Of a DNA stretch of 64,000 nt, positions 1 to 10,595 are shown piece by piece; the stretch's first letter is position 1, and every line of letters starts with the position of its first letter. The notes under the pieces were generated by a model. It was given only the letters and a program-made list of their open reading frames with translations. It was not told the DNA's origin and did no database searches. Position numbers and translations under genes: made by a program. This stretch comes from Orobanche coerulescens (lineage: Eukaryota; Streptophyta; Magnoliopsida; Lamiales; Orobanchaceae). The stretch lies in assembly GCA_033398695.1 (NCBI GenBank), contig CM065802.1, positions 168,883,965 through 168,947,964 on the forward strand, given 5' to 3'.

Positions 1-110
1 GGAACTATATCCAACATCACTAAAATTGGTAAAAGTGTAGCCTTAAACCAATTTTTTTACGCTTTTTTACACTTTTTTAAGTGTTGGCAAAGACCATATA
101 TGGTGTAGTG
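1..110. mobile_element. Terminal segment of a CACTA-like DNA transposon (right end)
   Basis: The first 110 bases end in GGTGTAGTG, the complement of the CACTACACC terminus typical of CACTA (En/Spm) transposons. Short repeated blocks related to ACACTTTTT, on both strands, resemble subterminal repeats. The other end lies outside the window, so the terminal inverted repeat and the 3-bp target duplication cannot be tested. A chance match is possible. Confidence 0.35.
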
Positions 111-800
111 ATAGATTGTACTTGCACAAAATTTTGACAAAACATCTCCACCTTAGTTAACAACAAATATATCAAACCTCCTGCCCCTAAAACCCACGAG
201 TTTCATACAATATATAGGAGTTCCGATAAGGTAGCAGAACTAAATCATTTATCGTCCTAGTGAGTTTTAAGCTATATAGATCCATTATAAATCATAGCTT
301 AAGCCATTAACAAATTCTAAACATCTTTATAACATATTAAAGGAACTTAAAAAGCTTTACTAATTCCAAAACAACCAAGAAACATAACAAAAGCAACAAG
401 AGAACCAAGAAGACTCACCTTGATTGTCAAAGAAAATGAGGTGTTGTTGTTTTGATGATTTCTCCTTGATTTTTTGGGAAATTTTCGAAAGGTGAATCTT
501 CGTGCTCAAGTTATGTGAGGGTGGAGGGCTGGTTTTTGGCATATATCTAATAGAGAGGCGGTTATAATGTGGAAATTACAAAACGAGCTCCTAGTAACCT
601 CTAGAAAATATCTTCTATGGTGTAGGCTGGTTTAGGAATATGAGGTCCGGTTCTTGTACAAATTGGACCTGTTCCTAGATTATAAGGACTATATATATGA
701 TATTATGGACCGCCCCAAGGTTTTTGTAAAGGTATAATATGTGTTTTAACTATTTAAAGTCGGTTACTCTCGCGGGCAAAGGTAAAAGTCCTAGCAGTGA
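111..800 (-). other. Unassigned AT-rich segment, possibly an LTR fragment
   Basis: No coding similarity is recognised. On the minus strand there is a TATA-like stretch near 545-552, followed by a leader with the donor-like CAAG|GTGAGT near 412-422, which is how an LTR promoter and leader would look. A 60-codon minus-strand frame (360-542) lies in this leader; it is low-complexity and I do not consider it a gene. Confidence 0.25.
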
Positions 801-2204
801 AGTTGCCTGTCAAATCTTCTAGTGCCTCGTACATGGAGCACTACAGATAAGAATGTAAGGACTTACTTATCAATATGCTATGGTTTGGACAATAAAATTT
901 GTTGGAAAAAATACAGCCTTGTTTTGATAATTGCCTCCATACAGCATAAAGTTTTCCAAGTCAGCATTTCAGCATTTCGCTCTAAAGTATGGAAGCTGTT
1001 AGGAAACTTCCTACAACCTGTCCATACAGCAAGATATCTTCTTGTATAGTCCATTCCTACAGTGCTTACACTATTATATAGCAGAGATGAAGAAAGTTGG
1101 ATACATCAATCTTGCTGTAGGTATTTTACTTAAGAAAAGTAAAACACATATCCAACAGGACTGAAGAAAATATTTAAACTGTTGTCAAATAAACATTGTT
1201 TATCCATACAGTAACCACGGTTATAGTACCATTTAATGCTAATAGAACAACATTTAATATGGCCGAATGATACTACACCCTGAATACGCTGAAGAGCATT
1301 TAATGCTAAGTTAAAGAGAATGTATGAAGCATTAAATGTGAATCGCTTTTAATTCAAACATTCTGAAGCCGCCTATCAGAGTTGTCTCAATCTCACCAAC
1401 CGACCAATGGCTACATTTATAACAGATTTATTTCCAAGGTTATAAATAGCCTCAAGTAAGAGGACATTGCTAAGAAGAACAAAGCTCATTATCTCGCGCA
1501 TACATCTGACACATTAGTCTGAAAATCTGAATATCAAGCCAACAAAGAGTAGTATATTTCCCGCGCATACTGCATTATCAAGTCAAGAAATATACAGTCC
1601 TCAATGCAAACAAAACATCGTACAGTGAACGATCATCAAAGAATACAACTGCTGTGTGAACTTGTTCTACCCAATCTTTTCATTGAGATAAACTTAGCCC
1701 TGTGTGGACTAAGCCTCTGCTAGTTTCGACCTATGTGGGAAGAATAACATTGAAGACGAGACTTCGATTCGTGTGAGAAGAAGAAAGTCAAAAGATCCAA
1801 AGCCAATCTGTGTGAATGGCTCAGGCTGTTGTCGACTGTATCAACCTATGTGAACGACACATCGACAGGTTTAGTTAAAGTCACGTAGTTGTGTACGCCA
1901 GTGATTTTAATAAACTTCTTAATCCTGTGTGGAGGACCAGCGGGCGTATAGGGGTTTACCTCGAACCACTTATATATGTGTGCATTTATATTCTATCATT
2001 TATAAGTTTTCATATTTTCCTATGTGATTTATAGTAGACATGTTGCAAAAACCCTTTACGCACCAAGCAAACAGGAGATTACCTAGTTGTTGTATTTACA
2101 GCAACTTAATATCAATCTTCTACTATGAAAATAACTTCGAAAAATATACATCTTATTCACCCTCCCCCCTTCTAAGTTGTTTACTATATACTCTGTGGCC
2201 AACA
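801..2204 (+). mobile_element. 5' LTR region of a Sirevirus-like Ty1/copia element
   Basis: The 3' boundary is supported by CCAACA at 2199-2204 followed directly by a primer binding site. A TATA box (TATAAATA, 1441-1448) sits in a promoter-like context, followed by a leader with repeated CTGTGTG(A/G) blocks. The 5' boundary is not resolved: I could not find a matching start, nor a clearly matching LTR at the other end near 60.19 kb. The LTR proper may begin nearer 1050. Confidence 0.55.
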
Positions 2205-2206
2205 AG

Positions 2207-2216
2207 TGGTATCGGG
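2207..2216 (+). other. Primer binding site (tRNA-Met), copia element
   Basis: TGGTATCGGG two bases after the LTR end matches the usual plant PBS TGGTATCAGAG with substitutions. It marks the start of the copia internal region. Confidence 0.6.
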
Positions 2217-2325
2217 GAGGTTGATTCTAAAAAGAATCAGTCGATTTTTAACTGAATCATATCCACAAAAATTACTAGCGTTTGAAAACTTTTGTTATAT
2301 TTTCATCATTTATCCTACTTCTAAA

Positions 2326-4053
2326 ATGGACACCTCCATGATCAGTAAAGTACCTATATTTTCCATTAATCAGTTTGATGACTAGAGAATTAGGATGGAA
2401 GCTCATCTTGCAGCAATGCATGAAGAAATGATATTCGTCATCCAAGAAGGACCAATAAATCTAATGAAGGTCAATCCAGCCCCAAGGATAGAAGGACAGC
2501 CTCATCCATAAATGCTCGAGAAGGACAGTGAATAGTGGCCGACTGACGATCGCAAGCGTGCAAACTTGGACAGTGTTGCAAAGAATGCGCTGTTTGTCAC
2601 TCTCGACAAAGGCACATTCTCTAAGGTAAATAGTTGTAAGACAACCAACCAAATATGGGAAAAACTCAAACTCATTTGCGAGAGAATCGAGCTCTCGAAA
2701 TAAAATAAAATTTCCAAACTAAGTCAGCAATTTAAGTTATTTGAAATGAAATCTTCAGAAACGCTTGAGGAGCTTGACGTCAGATTTACCAGCATTATTG
2801 GTGAACTTGAATCATTAGGTAAAGTGTATACCCAAAAGGAGTAAATTTTGAAAATATTTAGATCACTCCCTGCCCGATGGGAAATAAAAACCACATCTAT
2901 GTGTGTGTCCTGTAACTTAAATGATATTTCCACTTTTGATCTATTTTCTAACGTAAAAGCATTCGAGTATGATATAGACAGGAGAGAGAAATCTGACGTT
3001 ACCTGCCAAGACTACAACACTGGTTGTTGTATCTGACAGGAGACATAGTTAAGCATGCAGCACATCCAACTCTGCATGCAAGGCAGCAGACAGCGATGAT
3101 GACATCCTGTGGTAAGAAGTTCTTCAAACAGTCTGGAAAGGCCCTATACAAGGCCAAGCCATTTAATAGGGTAAAGTTCTGAATCTCCTTCACGGGAGAT
3201 TCTAACCTGTGCTATGATTGCAATAAGCCAGGACATTATGCAATTAAGTTTGCTCATCCAAAAGTGCAAAAGTTACCCGAAGCTGAACAACAGGAAAATG
3301 ATGAGAAGAGACGTGCCTAGAGAAACAAGCTCAAGGCCCTGATTGATGAATCAAAAGCCTCGCCCGCATCGAACAAGACCGAGGAATGCCTAAACGCAAT
3401 GATGAAATTGAGGATAAAGCATATATGTGCTTTATGGCCAAAGAAGAAGAGGATGGTGAGGTAAGCTCAACCTGAGCCATTCCTATTAATGCATCGCATA
3501 CATTTGAAAATATGATGAATGAATTCAAAACCATTCAAAAATCCCATGAGAAGCTCAAACAAAAAAATATACAGCTCGCCATTTTAAACCTAGAGCTGAA
3601 AGATGAAAATGACTTGCTCAAAAACAACTATGAAAATATGTCTTTTGATTGTGAAAATAGTAAAGTCACTCATTAAAAAATCATGGAAAGCAATCAACTT
3701 GCAAAAGAACTAAATGAGGCAAAGTTTCATAGTGGGTGCAAGACAAATGATTATGCTTTCCTCGAAGCTAAAGTACAAACTCTCGAGAAATGAGAAGGAG
3801 AATTCAAGACCATCCTGAAATCATTTAAAAAATATTCAAGAAGGATGGAAGAAATTCTAATCACTCGGCAGCATGCCCCACGATAAACATAGCTTAGGAT
3901 ACAACTCTTTCTCCCACAAGGGAAAGACTAGTACGGTGTTTGTAAGGGGAGTAGAAATTATTCCTGAACCCGAAGTGGCCCCGAGTCCTGCAAAGGTTAC
4001 AACTGCCCCACTTCGGACAGCAAATGTTGCAATTCCGCCCACGGATTCCTATA
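2326..4053 (+). pseudogene. Ty1/copia gag (UBN2-type, Sirevirus-like), broken
   Basis: Translation from the ATG at 2326 gives a copia Gag with in-frame stops. An N-terminal MDTSMISKVPIF-like start leads into the UBN2 core (WEKLKLICE; IIGELESLGK; ILKIFRSLPARWE at about 2650-2890). A CCHC knuckle at 3210-3251 has its last Cys replaced by Phe (TTT). A Lys/Glu-rich spacer containing CFMAKEEEDGE and a coiled-coil-like stretch (about 3430-3830) is typical of Sirevirus-group Gag. Gag would coat element RNA in cytoplasmic particles. At least eight stops and frameshifts make it non-functional. It is cut at 4058 by LARD-1 and resumes at 13117. Confidence 0.8.
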
Positions 4054-4058
4054 ATAAG
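4054..4058 (+). repeat. Target-site duplication ATAAG, left copy
   Basis: ATAAG precedes the TG of the LARD-1 5' LTR and recurs at 13117-13121 directly after its terminal CA. Confidence 0.9.
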
Positions 4059-4739
4059 TGTAATATCCGCAATTTCGAATTTCGGTAATTTTCTTTTTTC
4101 GGAGGAAGTTCGTTTTGACAACTCTATCATGACCGTTTCGTCATTCGGAGAATATTTAATTCTGCACTTTTTGTCATCCGAGTTCGTTTCGGTGCTGCTT
4201 TGTTGAGTTCCGTGCTTTTTAGCGACTTTTTCGCGCTTGAGTTCGGTTCTTGCGAATCTCGTTCGAAACTGTCGTTTGGGGTTTTTCGTAAGTTCATTTA
4301 ACGTTGTTATACGTGTTGTGAGCTTCGGTTTGATTATTCGTTGTCGTATGGTGATTTTCGGGCATTTGGGCCATTTTCGTAATTTCCCAAAGTTTGGGGT
4401 AATTACCTTCCGTTGTCAAATTTCGAGCCTTCGGGTGGTCGGACTCGTGTGTCCTACTAGCTCTTAGATTCGTCTTTGTGAGTAGTTCGTAACCGTATCT
4501 TCGGTTCGTATTCAGGTTCGGGTTTCGGTGTCGTTTTGTTGAATTCAGGATTACTAAACGACTTTTCTAAGTATGAGTTCGACTTTGTTAGATCACCATT
4601 AATTTTTGGTAACTCCAAAAATTCTGAATCTTTGCAATATTATAGAACATCGAGTTAGCTTTCCAATGGTTCAAACGGTGAGTCAATCGGAGTCCGGACG
4701 AGAGAGTTATGGTCGTTTCAGTTTTTGGCCGATCACTGC

Positions 4740-5160
4740 CGATCGAACCCGACCGTGTCGTCCGACACGACCGTGCCGTACTCGTCCGGAACTGCCGAAA
4801 GTTTCTGTCTCAGGACCCGACCGTGTCGTCCGACACGACCGTGCCGTACTTGTCCGGAACTGCCGAAAGTTTCTGTCTCAGGACCCGACCGTGTCGTCCG
4901 ACACGGCCCGTGCCGTACTCGTCCGGAAAAGCCAGAACCGTCTGCCGACACGCCCGACCGTGTTCCAGGACACGGTCGAGTCATGCCGAGTCACTGTCGG
5001 ACGGGTCACTGTCGGGAGGCCCTACGCGCCGCGACCGTGTCAAGCAGGACACGGTCGAGTCCCTCGTCGGCCAGCTGTGCAACACGACCGTGTCAAGCAG
5101 GACACGGTCGAGTCCTGTCGGCCAGCTGTGCAACACGACCGTGCCGATCGGCACGGGCCG
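4740..5160 (+). repeat. GC-rich palindrome cluster in LTR U3
   Basis: CGTGTCG-TC-CGACACG occurs at 4754-4769, 4822-4837 and, with one arm shortened, near 4890. Longer arms GACCGTGT...ACACGGTC (about 4960-4980) and CGACCGTGTC...GACACGGTCG (about 5031-5056 and 5087-5112) follow. A perfect 16-bp palindrome CGTGCCGATCGGCACG lies at 5140-5155, 28 bp before the TATA box. Overlapping frames of 160-190 codons across it are by-products of the repeats. Confidence 0.85.
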
Positions 5161-5182
5161 TGTCCGGCAGGCAGTCAACCCC

Positions 5183-5188
5183 TATAAA
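5183..5188 (+). promoter_or_regulatory. TATA box of LARD-1 5' LTR
   Basis: CCCCTATAAATT directly downstream of the palindrome cluster, conserved at 11694-11699 in the other LTR. The pyrimidine-rich stretch after it is a plausible start region. Confidence 0.75.
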
Positions 5189-5750
5189 TTCATTTTTTCA
5201 GCATTTTAACCCATTTCTTCCCCTTTTCTGCACCTTCAACCGAGAGAGAGAGCTTGAGGGAGAGTTTTCTTCATCAATTATCATTTGAGTGTTTGATTTT
5301 CTTCATCTCCTTTCGATCGTGAAGCCCGGACAATCAATCCAACGCGTGTTCTTCGGATCCTAGTACTTGAATCTCCGAAGGTAATATTTCTGGAAACCTA
5401 CTTTCGATTAATTTGGGGGTTTTGGGTTTTTTCTTCTGATTAGTTCCGTTTTGTTGGTGGATTCTTGATGAATACGATTAATATTGTTAGTATCTTTAGT
5501 TTCCTACGGATTCATGGATATTTTGTGGATTTTTACGGAATCGAGAGGGTTTGGTTGTGGTCCGCCCTCGTTGTTATTTTTGGTATGAATATACATGAAT
5601 CGTAGGCGGGTTTTCGGGTGTATTCCATTTCCGTATTCGACTAGAGTTGGTTGTAATTATGTTCTTCGAATCGTTAGGTTTGGTTCCGTTGATTCCTAGT
5701 GTTCGTCGGTGATTATCCTTTCCGTTCGTTGCGTCATCAAAATATTCAAG

Positions 5751-6221
5751 GCAAGTATTCTTGGAAACCTTTATGCTTAACGTGAAATGGTAATGTATAT
5801 TGTGTGTGCTTTACTCACCTCGGGAGGGTCCGACAGGGCCTCGAGGGAATCTATGGCTTCGTCCTGGATTCATGAGTTTGATTCGCTAGCCTTGATCGGG
5901 AGGGTCCTTAGAGGCCTCGAGTGGGATTCGTGGCTTCGTCCGGTCTAGGTGACGTGTGGTGCTTGGCTTGTTTTATGAATGTGGCCGGCTCGGGAGGGTC
6001 CTTAGAGGCCTCGAGTGGGATTCGTGGCTTCATCCCGGTCTAGGCAAATTAATTGTATGTTTGTTTTAGGAAAAGACATGTCTTGTTTTGGTTTTCGAAA
6101 TGATATTGGTGCATGTACTATGAAATGTGTAAGCGATTGGTTTGCCTTGATTACTTGTACTAGCGTAATTGCTAACCCCTCTGGGGACCCGTTTTGGGGA
6201 AATTCTTGTTATGGATTTCAG
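5751..6221 (+). other. Predicted GC-AG intron inside the LARD-1 5' LTR
   Basis: The donor TTCAAG|GCAAGTATTC is the GC-type plant 5' splice-site consensus. The acceptor is GGATTTCAG|G, and CTAAC (6172-6176) lies 46 nt upstream of it. The LTR copy has the same sites at 12264 and 12731. The same arrangement recurs in the other LTR families (see findings). This is inference from sequence; no transcript evidence is available. Confidence 0.55.
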
Positions 6222-6545
6222 GTTATGATTATCCGGACAAGCGGGCACCTGGACAGTACGAGGATGTTGGCCAGGGTCGTTGACGTGTGCATTTGGGTCT
6301 TTCTATTTCTTTCGTCCACTTCGATTTGGTTGTTTTCAATATTTATAAACTGATAGACTGTACTCGCGAGTACTTAGGCTTTTCAAATTCAAACTCCGTG
6401 TTGTACTACTTTTAAATTGTTACATTGTTGGTTGATCATCATTTCGCCGGTTGCTCCGGGCGTAACTTTTTATGTCTTATAATTAAATGCGTGTCCTCGC
6501 TAACCGGGATGGTTAGTCGAGTGGAGTTTTCTTGTTTGTAGCCTG

Positions 6546-6568
6546 GTGGGTCCCATGTGGGGGTCCAC
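6546..6568 (+). other. Covarying U5-type RNA hairpin, LARD-1 5' LTR
   Basis: GTGGGTCCC-ATGTG-GGGGTCCAC forms a 9-bp stem with a 5-nt loop (two G-U pairs), followed directly by GGCGCTGTAATA and ending 38 nt before the LTR end. The copy in the 3' LTR is at 13056-13078. Confidence 0.7.
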
Positions 6569-7999
6569 GGCGCTGTAATATACTCTGAATATCTCGGGGT
6601 GTTACAGAAAATGGTATCAGAGCTCTAGGTTTATGGATACCTAGGCTTGTTGGTTATTTGGGTCTAGTTGTGTTTTGTTTTGCACATTGTCACACCGCTG
6701 CCGACATCTCAGTACATCCAGTGCTCGTAAGTTTTCCTTACTCGATTCTCTTGTTTTCTCGTATTGAAATTCCACTTCTTGAGCTGTGATTGCCTCTCTC
6801 GTACTTATCGTCGAGTTGTTTTTTTTCGATCCATCCGGTTCGTGCACTTTTGATTCTAGTATTGCGCAGTTTTTTATCTCTCTGAGTATGTGCGTCGTTC
6901 TGGGCTTGACCGTTTGTCGTTTTGCGAGCCTTCCATCGCTAAACTTCCTAGCATTGATGGGATCGTTGGTGATCGAAAGATCCGAGTTTTGCTCCGTGAT
7001 ATATTGTGAGAGGGCTTGACTCTCTAGTCTTTTGCTGTGTGATGGAATCTGTGTTTGGTAATTGCGATATACTAAATGTATGTTGAGCCAAATGTACCGA
7101 TGAGTTGGACACCGAAGGGTGCAGTATGATGTAGAAGTTTTGAACATTGATATGTTCCGGTATAGGTATTGATGGCAGAGTTTGTTGAGAAACTCACATA
7201 GCTGGTTTCGACATATGTCCAAATCGGTGATCTTTGGTTACGCTGTTAAACTTGAAGAGATAGTTTGACATATGCTTGGAATTAGTATTTCCGAGTTGCG
7301 CTTTTTGAACTGGTGATTTTTGAATGTCGTATATGAGTGTGTCCGGGAATTGTTGGTACTTAGCTAATTATTATTATTTACAACCAATGTGTTTCTATTA
7401 ATAATAATACATGCGGCGTGCATGCTTGAAAATTTCTTAGACTTGATCGTATTGTGGGTTTTTGAAAAGTGACATGAATTTGGGCGAGCCAGCCTTGTAT
7501 TTTCAAATAAAACCTTGTGTCGGTATTTAAAGGTCATGTATAAAAGTGTTTAGGACATTTTATAAAATGCTACCACTGTTAAGCCCTTGTCGTGTTTAAA
7601 AGGGTCTTGAAAACGATTTTTAACTTATCGGTTTTATTTTCGAATAACTAGAGTATACGATTTTAAAATCAGATTAGCCTGGGAAAACCTAGGCTGTCGA
7701 GCCAAGTTGTGTTGGTTGAGTTTTGTCTCGTCAGATTTTGTCTGACTTAGTCGCATCGCGACGCGTCGATTGAGATCATTGGTCGTGATTAGTATCAAAG
7801 GGCGGTCGTCACTTACGTGCGACCTATGGATGTAATACTCCCTTCCTTATGTTGGGCCTCGTGTGACACGAGTTATTTGTATGATTAGTCGATTGAATGA
7901 TGGAATCCTCCTATGGATTTTGATTTCACGATATGTGTTTATTAGACTCTCGTATTTGGTTTATACGAGGAGTGTCGTCACTACTGATGTATTTTCATA

Positions 8000-8250
8000 C
8001 CGTATTTTATCCGCTGCGTGAGTTCTTTCAAACGGCTTTCGGTATTTTGCAAACTGAGTTTTATTTCGTAAAACCGATTCCTTGAATCAAGTTTTGGCAT
8101 TTTGGCCTTGAATATTTCATGATGGTTTGACAAATGAGTTTTTGAGTTTTGGAAAATATCACCGTCATTGGTCTTTTTAGCATTTTAGAAATGAGATGGG
8201 AAATCATGCTTAGCCTGGTAAATCCTTGTGAGAAGGGTTTACGACATGTA
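8000..8250 (+). repeat. Embedded LTR 3'-end remnant
   Basis: Contains the hairpin GTAAATCCTT-GTGAG-AAGGGTTTAC at 8218-8242, a perfect 10-bp stem (one G-U pair) preceded by AGCCTG as in true LTR ends. The reverse complement, including the hairpin (54844-54868), is in LARD-2. Internal LARD sequence is thus partly LTR-derived. Confidence 0.65.
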
Positions 8251-8284
8251 ATTTTTATGATATGTTCTGTTGTTGTCTCTGTGA

Positions 8285-8548
8285 ATCGTTAGCGCACGCT
8301 ACGCTTTACGGCTTACGCGTGCAAGAGTACGTTGGTAGCACGCTAAAGGGAGAATAGCGCACGCTACCTGGTAGTTCAGAGCAGTCCAGGATCTACTGGA
8401 CTGGGTCTGAAGTTCTCGTTAGCGTACGCTAACACTTGGGATTAGCGCACGCTAACAGTGTATTTTTGGTCAGGAGTTTTGTTTGGTGCCGTGATAGCGC
8501 ACGCTAACCTTAATGATTAGCGCACGCTAATTGTGTCCAGTATAAATA
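8285..8548 (+). promoter_or_regulatory. Embedded palindrome cluster with TATA box inside LARD-1
   Basis: TAGCGCACGCTA occurs at about 8290, 8355, 8442, 8493 and 8517, with the perfect palindrome TTAGCGTACGCTAA near 8419. TATAAATA at 8541-8548 follows immediately. This is the promoter arrangement of the LTRs, here within the internal region, so LARD-1 may carry a second promoter. Confidence 0.65.
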
Positions 8549-10560
8549 CCGGACACCAGTCTAGAAGTTGCATTTTTCTTCATTTTTCTTCTTCCTCCAT
8601 GAGATTGAGACGTAGCGACTAGGTTTCGCATTGGGGCTGATTTTTTTTTTCTTCCATCCAAAGGTGTTTTGGAGTATCCTAGATGATTTTTAACATCATC
8701 TAATCCATTGTTCTTCGCCGAATCCAGGCAATTTTTCTTGAATCCCTAGAGTTGACTTTTTGGAGTTTTGTTCTTGATGTCGTTTTCCATCCGGTTTTGA
8801 TAAACCGATCGTTGTTTTAACGATGTTGTTAAGCATATCCTAGGGATTGTATATCACTGTCTTGATTGTGAACGATTTAATGAGTGTGCTATGATGTGTT
8901 TAAGTGAATATTGACAAGTGTGAATTAAGGCATTTTGGCCTATTGTATACGAAAAACCTTGAGTATCTTAGAAAATAAATTTCGAGACGTACTTTTAAAA
9001 TTAATTATTTTCTCGTAGTACATACAAGGTGCCACAACACGTTTCAAAATTCTTCTACCTCGAGGACCAAAATGCTTTGAGATATTTTCAATGTTTTAGA
9101 AACACTTTTATTTAGACCCGAGGGTCGAATATTCTGAAAGTTTTCACTAAGAGAAAGTGTCCTCATTTTTATCAAATGCGAAATGGTTCTCCAAAGTCTC
9201 GATAACGATGTTTCACGTTTTTGAAAGGTGATACTCAAGATCAACCGGTGTTCTTCTAAATTATTTTCAAAATGAGGTTTTCGTTTTTAAAACCTATCCA
9301 TTCCCGTTTGAGGGATGGGTATATATGTATGATGTTCGCGTTGTCGTTATGATGTTTGCTCCCGAGTATGATCAGATTGGTGGCATGAACGTCGAGGCGT
9401 TGCCACGCATTTGTTGTGAGAGGTGGGATGTTAGTGTCGAATGTTGCCGCCTCGTAGTGATTTCGATGTTGTCGCGCATGTGCGAGCTGTTAGAGCTTGG
9501 TTTGGTATGACCGTGTGCATCGGTGATCATTCTGTTATGTGTCGGTTGCTTAAGGTCTTGTTACCTTGCTCCTGTTTTTGTGAATTTCGTGGATGAGGTC
9601 GGGGATACCCATACTATTTTGACTTCTGTATTTTCTCTTTCTCCAGTCTATCGATTCGCTCGTGTTCGTTGATACTGTCTGAACTTGTTTTGTATTTCGG
9701 GTTCATCATTCGAACGAGCTGTGATCTTGTTTTGGGTCGATCTGGTTATCGCTGTGACTTTTCCGAGTTCGGTTCGATTCTTGTGAACCTTGTTCGGAAG
9801 TAACATCTTTTGGTTCTACTAGTTCTTTTATTCGAAGTGGATCGGATTTGGAACTTCTGTATTTTCGACTCTGTCGACTTGTTTATGTTCGTTGACATTT
9901 CTGAACTTTCCCTATCCCTTGCTTTTGTTGATCGAACGAGTGTGGTATTGTTTTGGAATAACTCGTTTGTCGCTGTGACTTTTCAATCTCTATTCCCTAT
10001 CCTGTGGATCTTATGGGAATGCATTCCTTGTAGTTCTCACCAGATCATCCTGGGAGTTGTTGTTTGAGTTTTATTATCCTTCGTGTTTCGGACATGATTG
10101 TTCGATTTTTGTTGTCTCGATCGTTTGCTTGTTCAGTTTTTGTTCTCGTTTTGTGATCATTGAGCATTCAGGCTCCTTCCTAATTCCCTTAAGTTTGGGA
10201 AATTAGTCTCGTTTTCGATCTTCCAACCCTTGGGCGGTGGAATTCAGTATTAGTTCAGCGATTGGCTCGCGTTTCGATTGATGTACCGTTGGGTTGGTCA
10301 ATCATACTGACTTTCGTTCGTTGTGTTTTGTGATTGTCGGATAATTGACTTGGCTATATTATCCGTTTGATGACGCTTGTCATTTGTTGGTTTTATTATA
10401 TCCCTAACGGCGACGTTGTGTTGGTCGTCGTGGAGCGTGTTTTCACGCCGTATGTCTCTTTGCGTTTCTTGCAGCATTTCGCCGTTGGGCGCGAGTTTTC
10501 TGTTTTTGGTGTATCTCGTCGAGCTTTCTGGCGGGTATATTGCTCCCCCTACTTGTTTTA

Positions 10561-10595
10561 AGTTTCGGACGAAACTTCTTTTAAGGAGGGTAGAA
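10561..10595 (+). other. Polypurine tract region of LARD-1
   Basis: The imperfect inverted repeat AGTTTCGGACGAAACTT is followed by AAGGAGGGTAGAA, ending at the 3' LTR start. The same AGTTTCG...CGAAACT motif plus purine tract precedes every gypsy/LARD 3' LTR in the window. Confidence 0.8.

Larger units (their letters stand above)
4059..6606 (+). repeat. LARD-1 5' LTR (2548 bp)
   Basis: Starts TGTAATATCC and ends GGGGTGTTACA. Order of parts: U3 start homologous to the LTRs at 30234, 50226 and 56708; GC-rich palindrome block 4740-5170; TATA 5183-5188; donor AAG|GCAAGTATT at 5751; three copies of a CGGGAGGGTCC...CTCGAG repeat between about 5820 and 6045; branch-like CTAAC at 6172-6176; TTTCAG acceptor at 6221; covarying hairpin 6546-6568. 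Confidence 0.9.
6607..10595 (+). mobile_element. LARD-1 internal region, non-coding
   Basis: PBS TGGTATCAGAGCT is at 6612-6624. A donor-like GTAAGT is at 6727-6732. No Gag or Pol motif is readable in any frame. A 193-codon minus-strand frame (6641-7222) has no recognisable domain and lies over the leader; I treat it as chance. At about 8000-8245 the sequence is homologous, in inverted orientation, to 54834-55060 in LARD-2 and has the form of an LTR 3' end. The stretch 9300-10560 is T-rich with repeated GTTCGTTG-like words and shows no domain. Confidence 0.7.

Noticed and set aside
4606..5288. Overlapping frames of 65-193 codons on both strands in the GC-rich block
   Set aside because: They arise because the palindromic GC-rich repeats lack stop codons in several frames; the products are low-complexity and differ between the two LTRs of the same element.
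6641..7222. 193-codon minus-strand frame in the LARD-1 leader
   Set aside because: No recognisable domain, antisense to the element, and overlaps the primer-site leader; codon use looks random.
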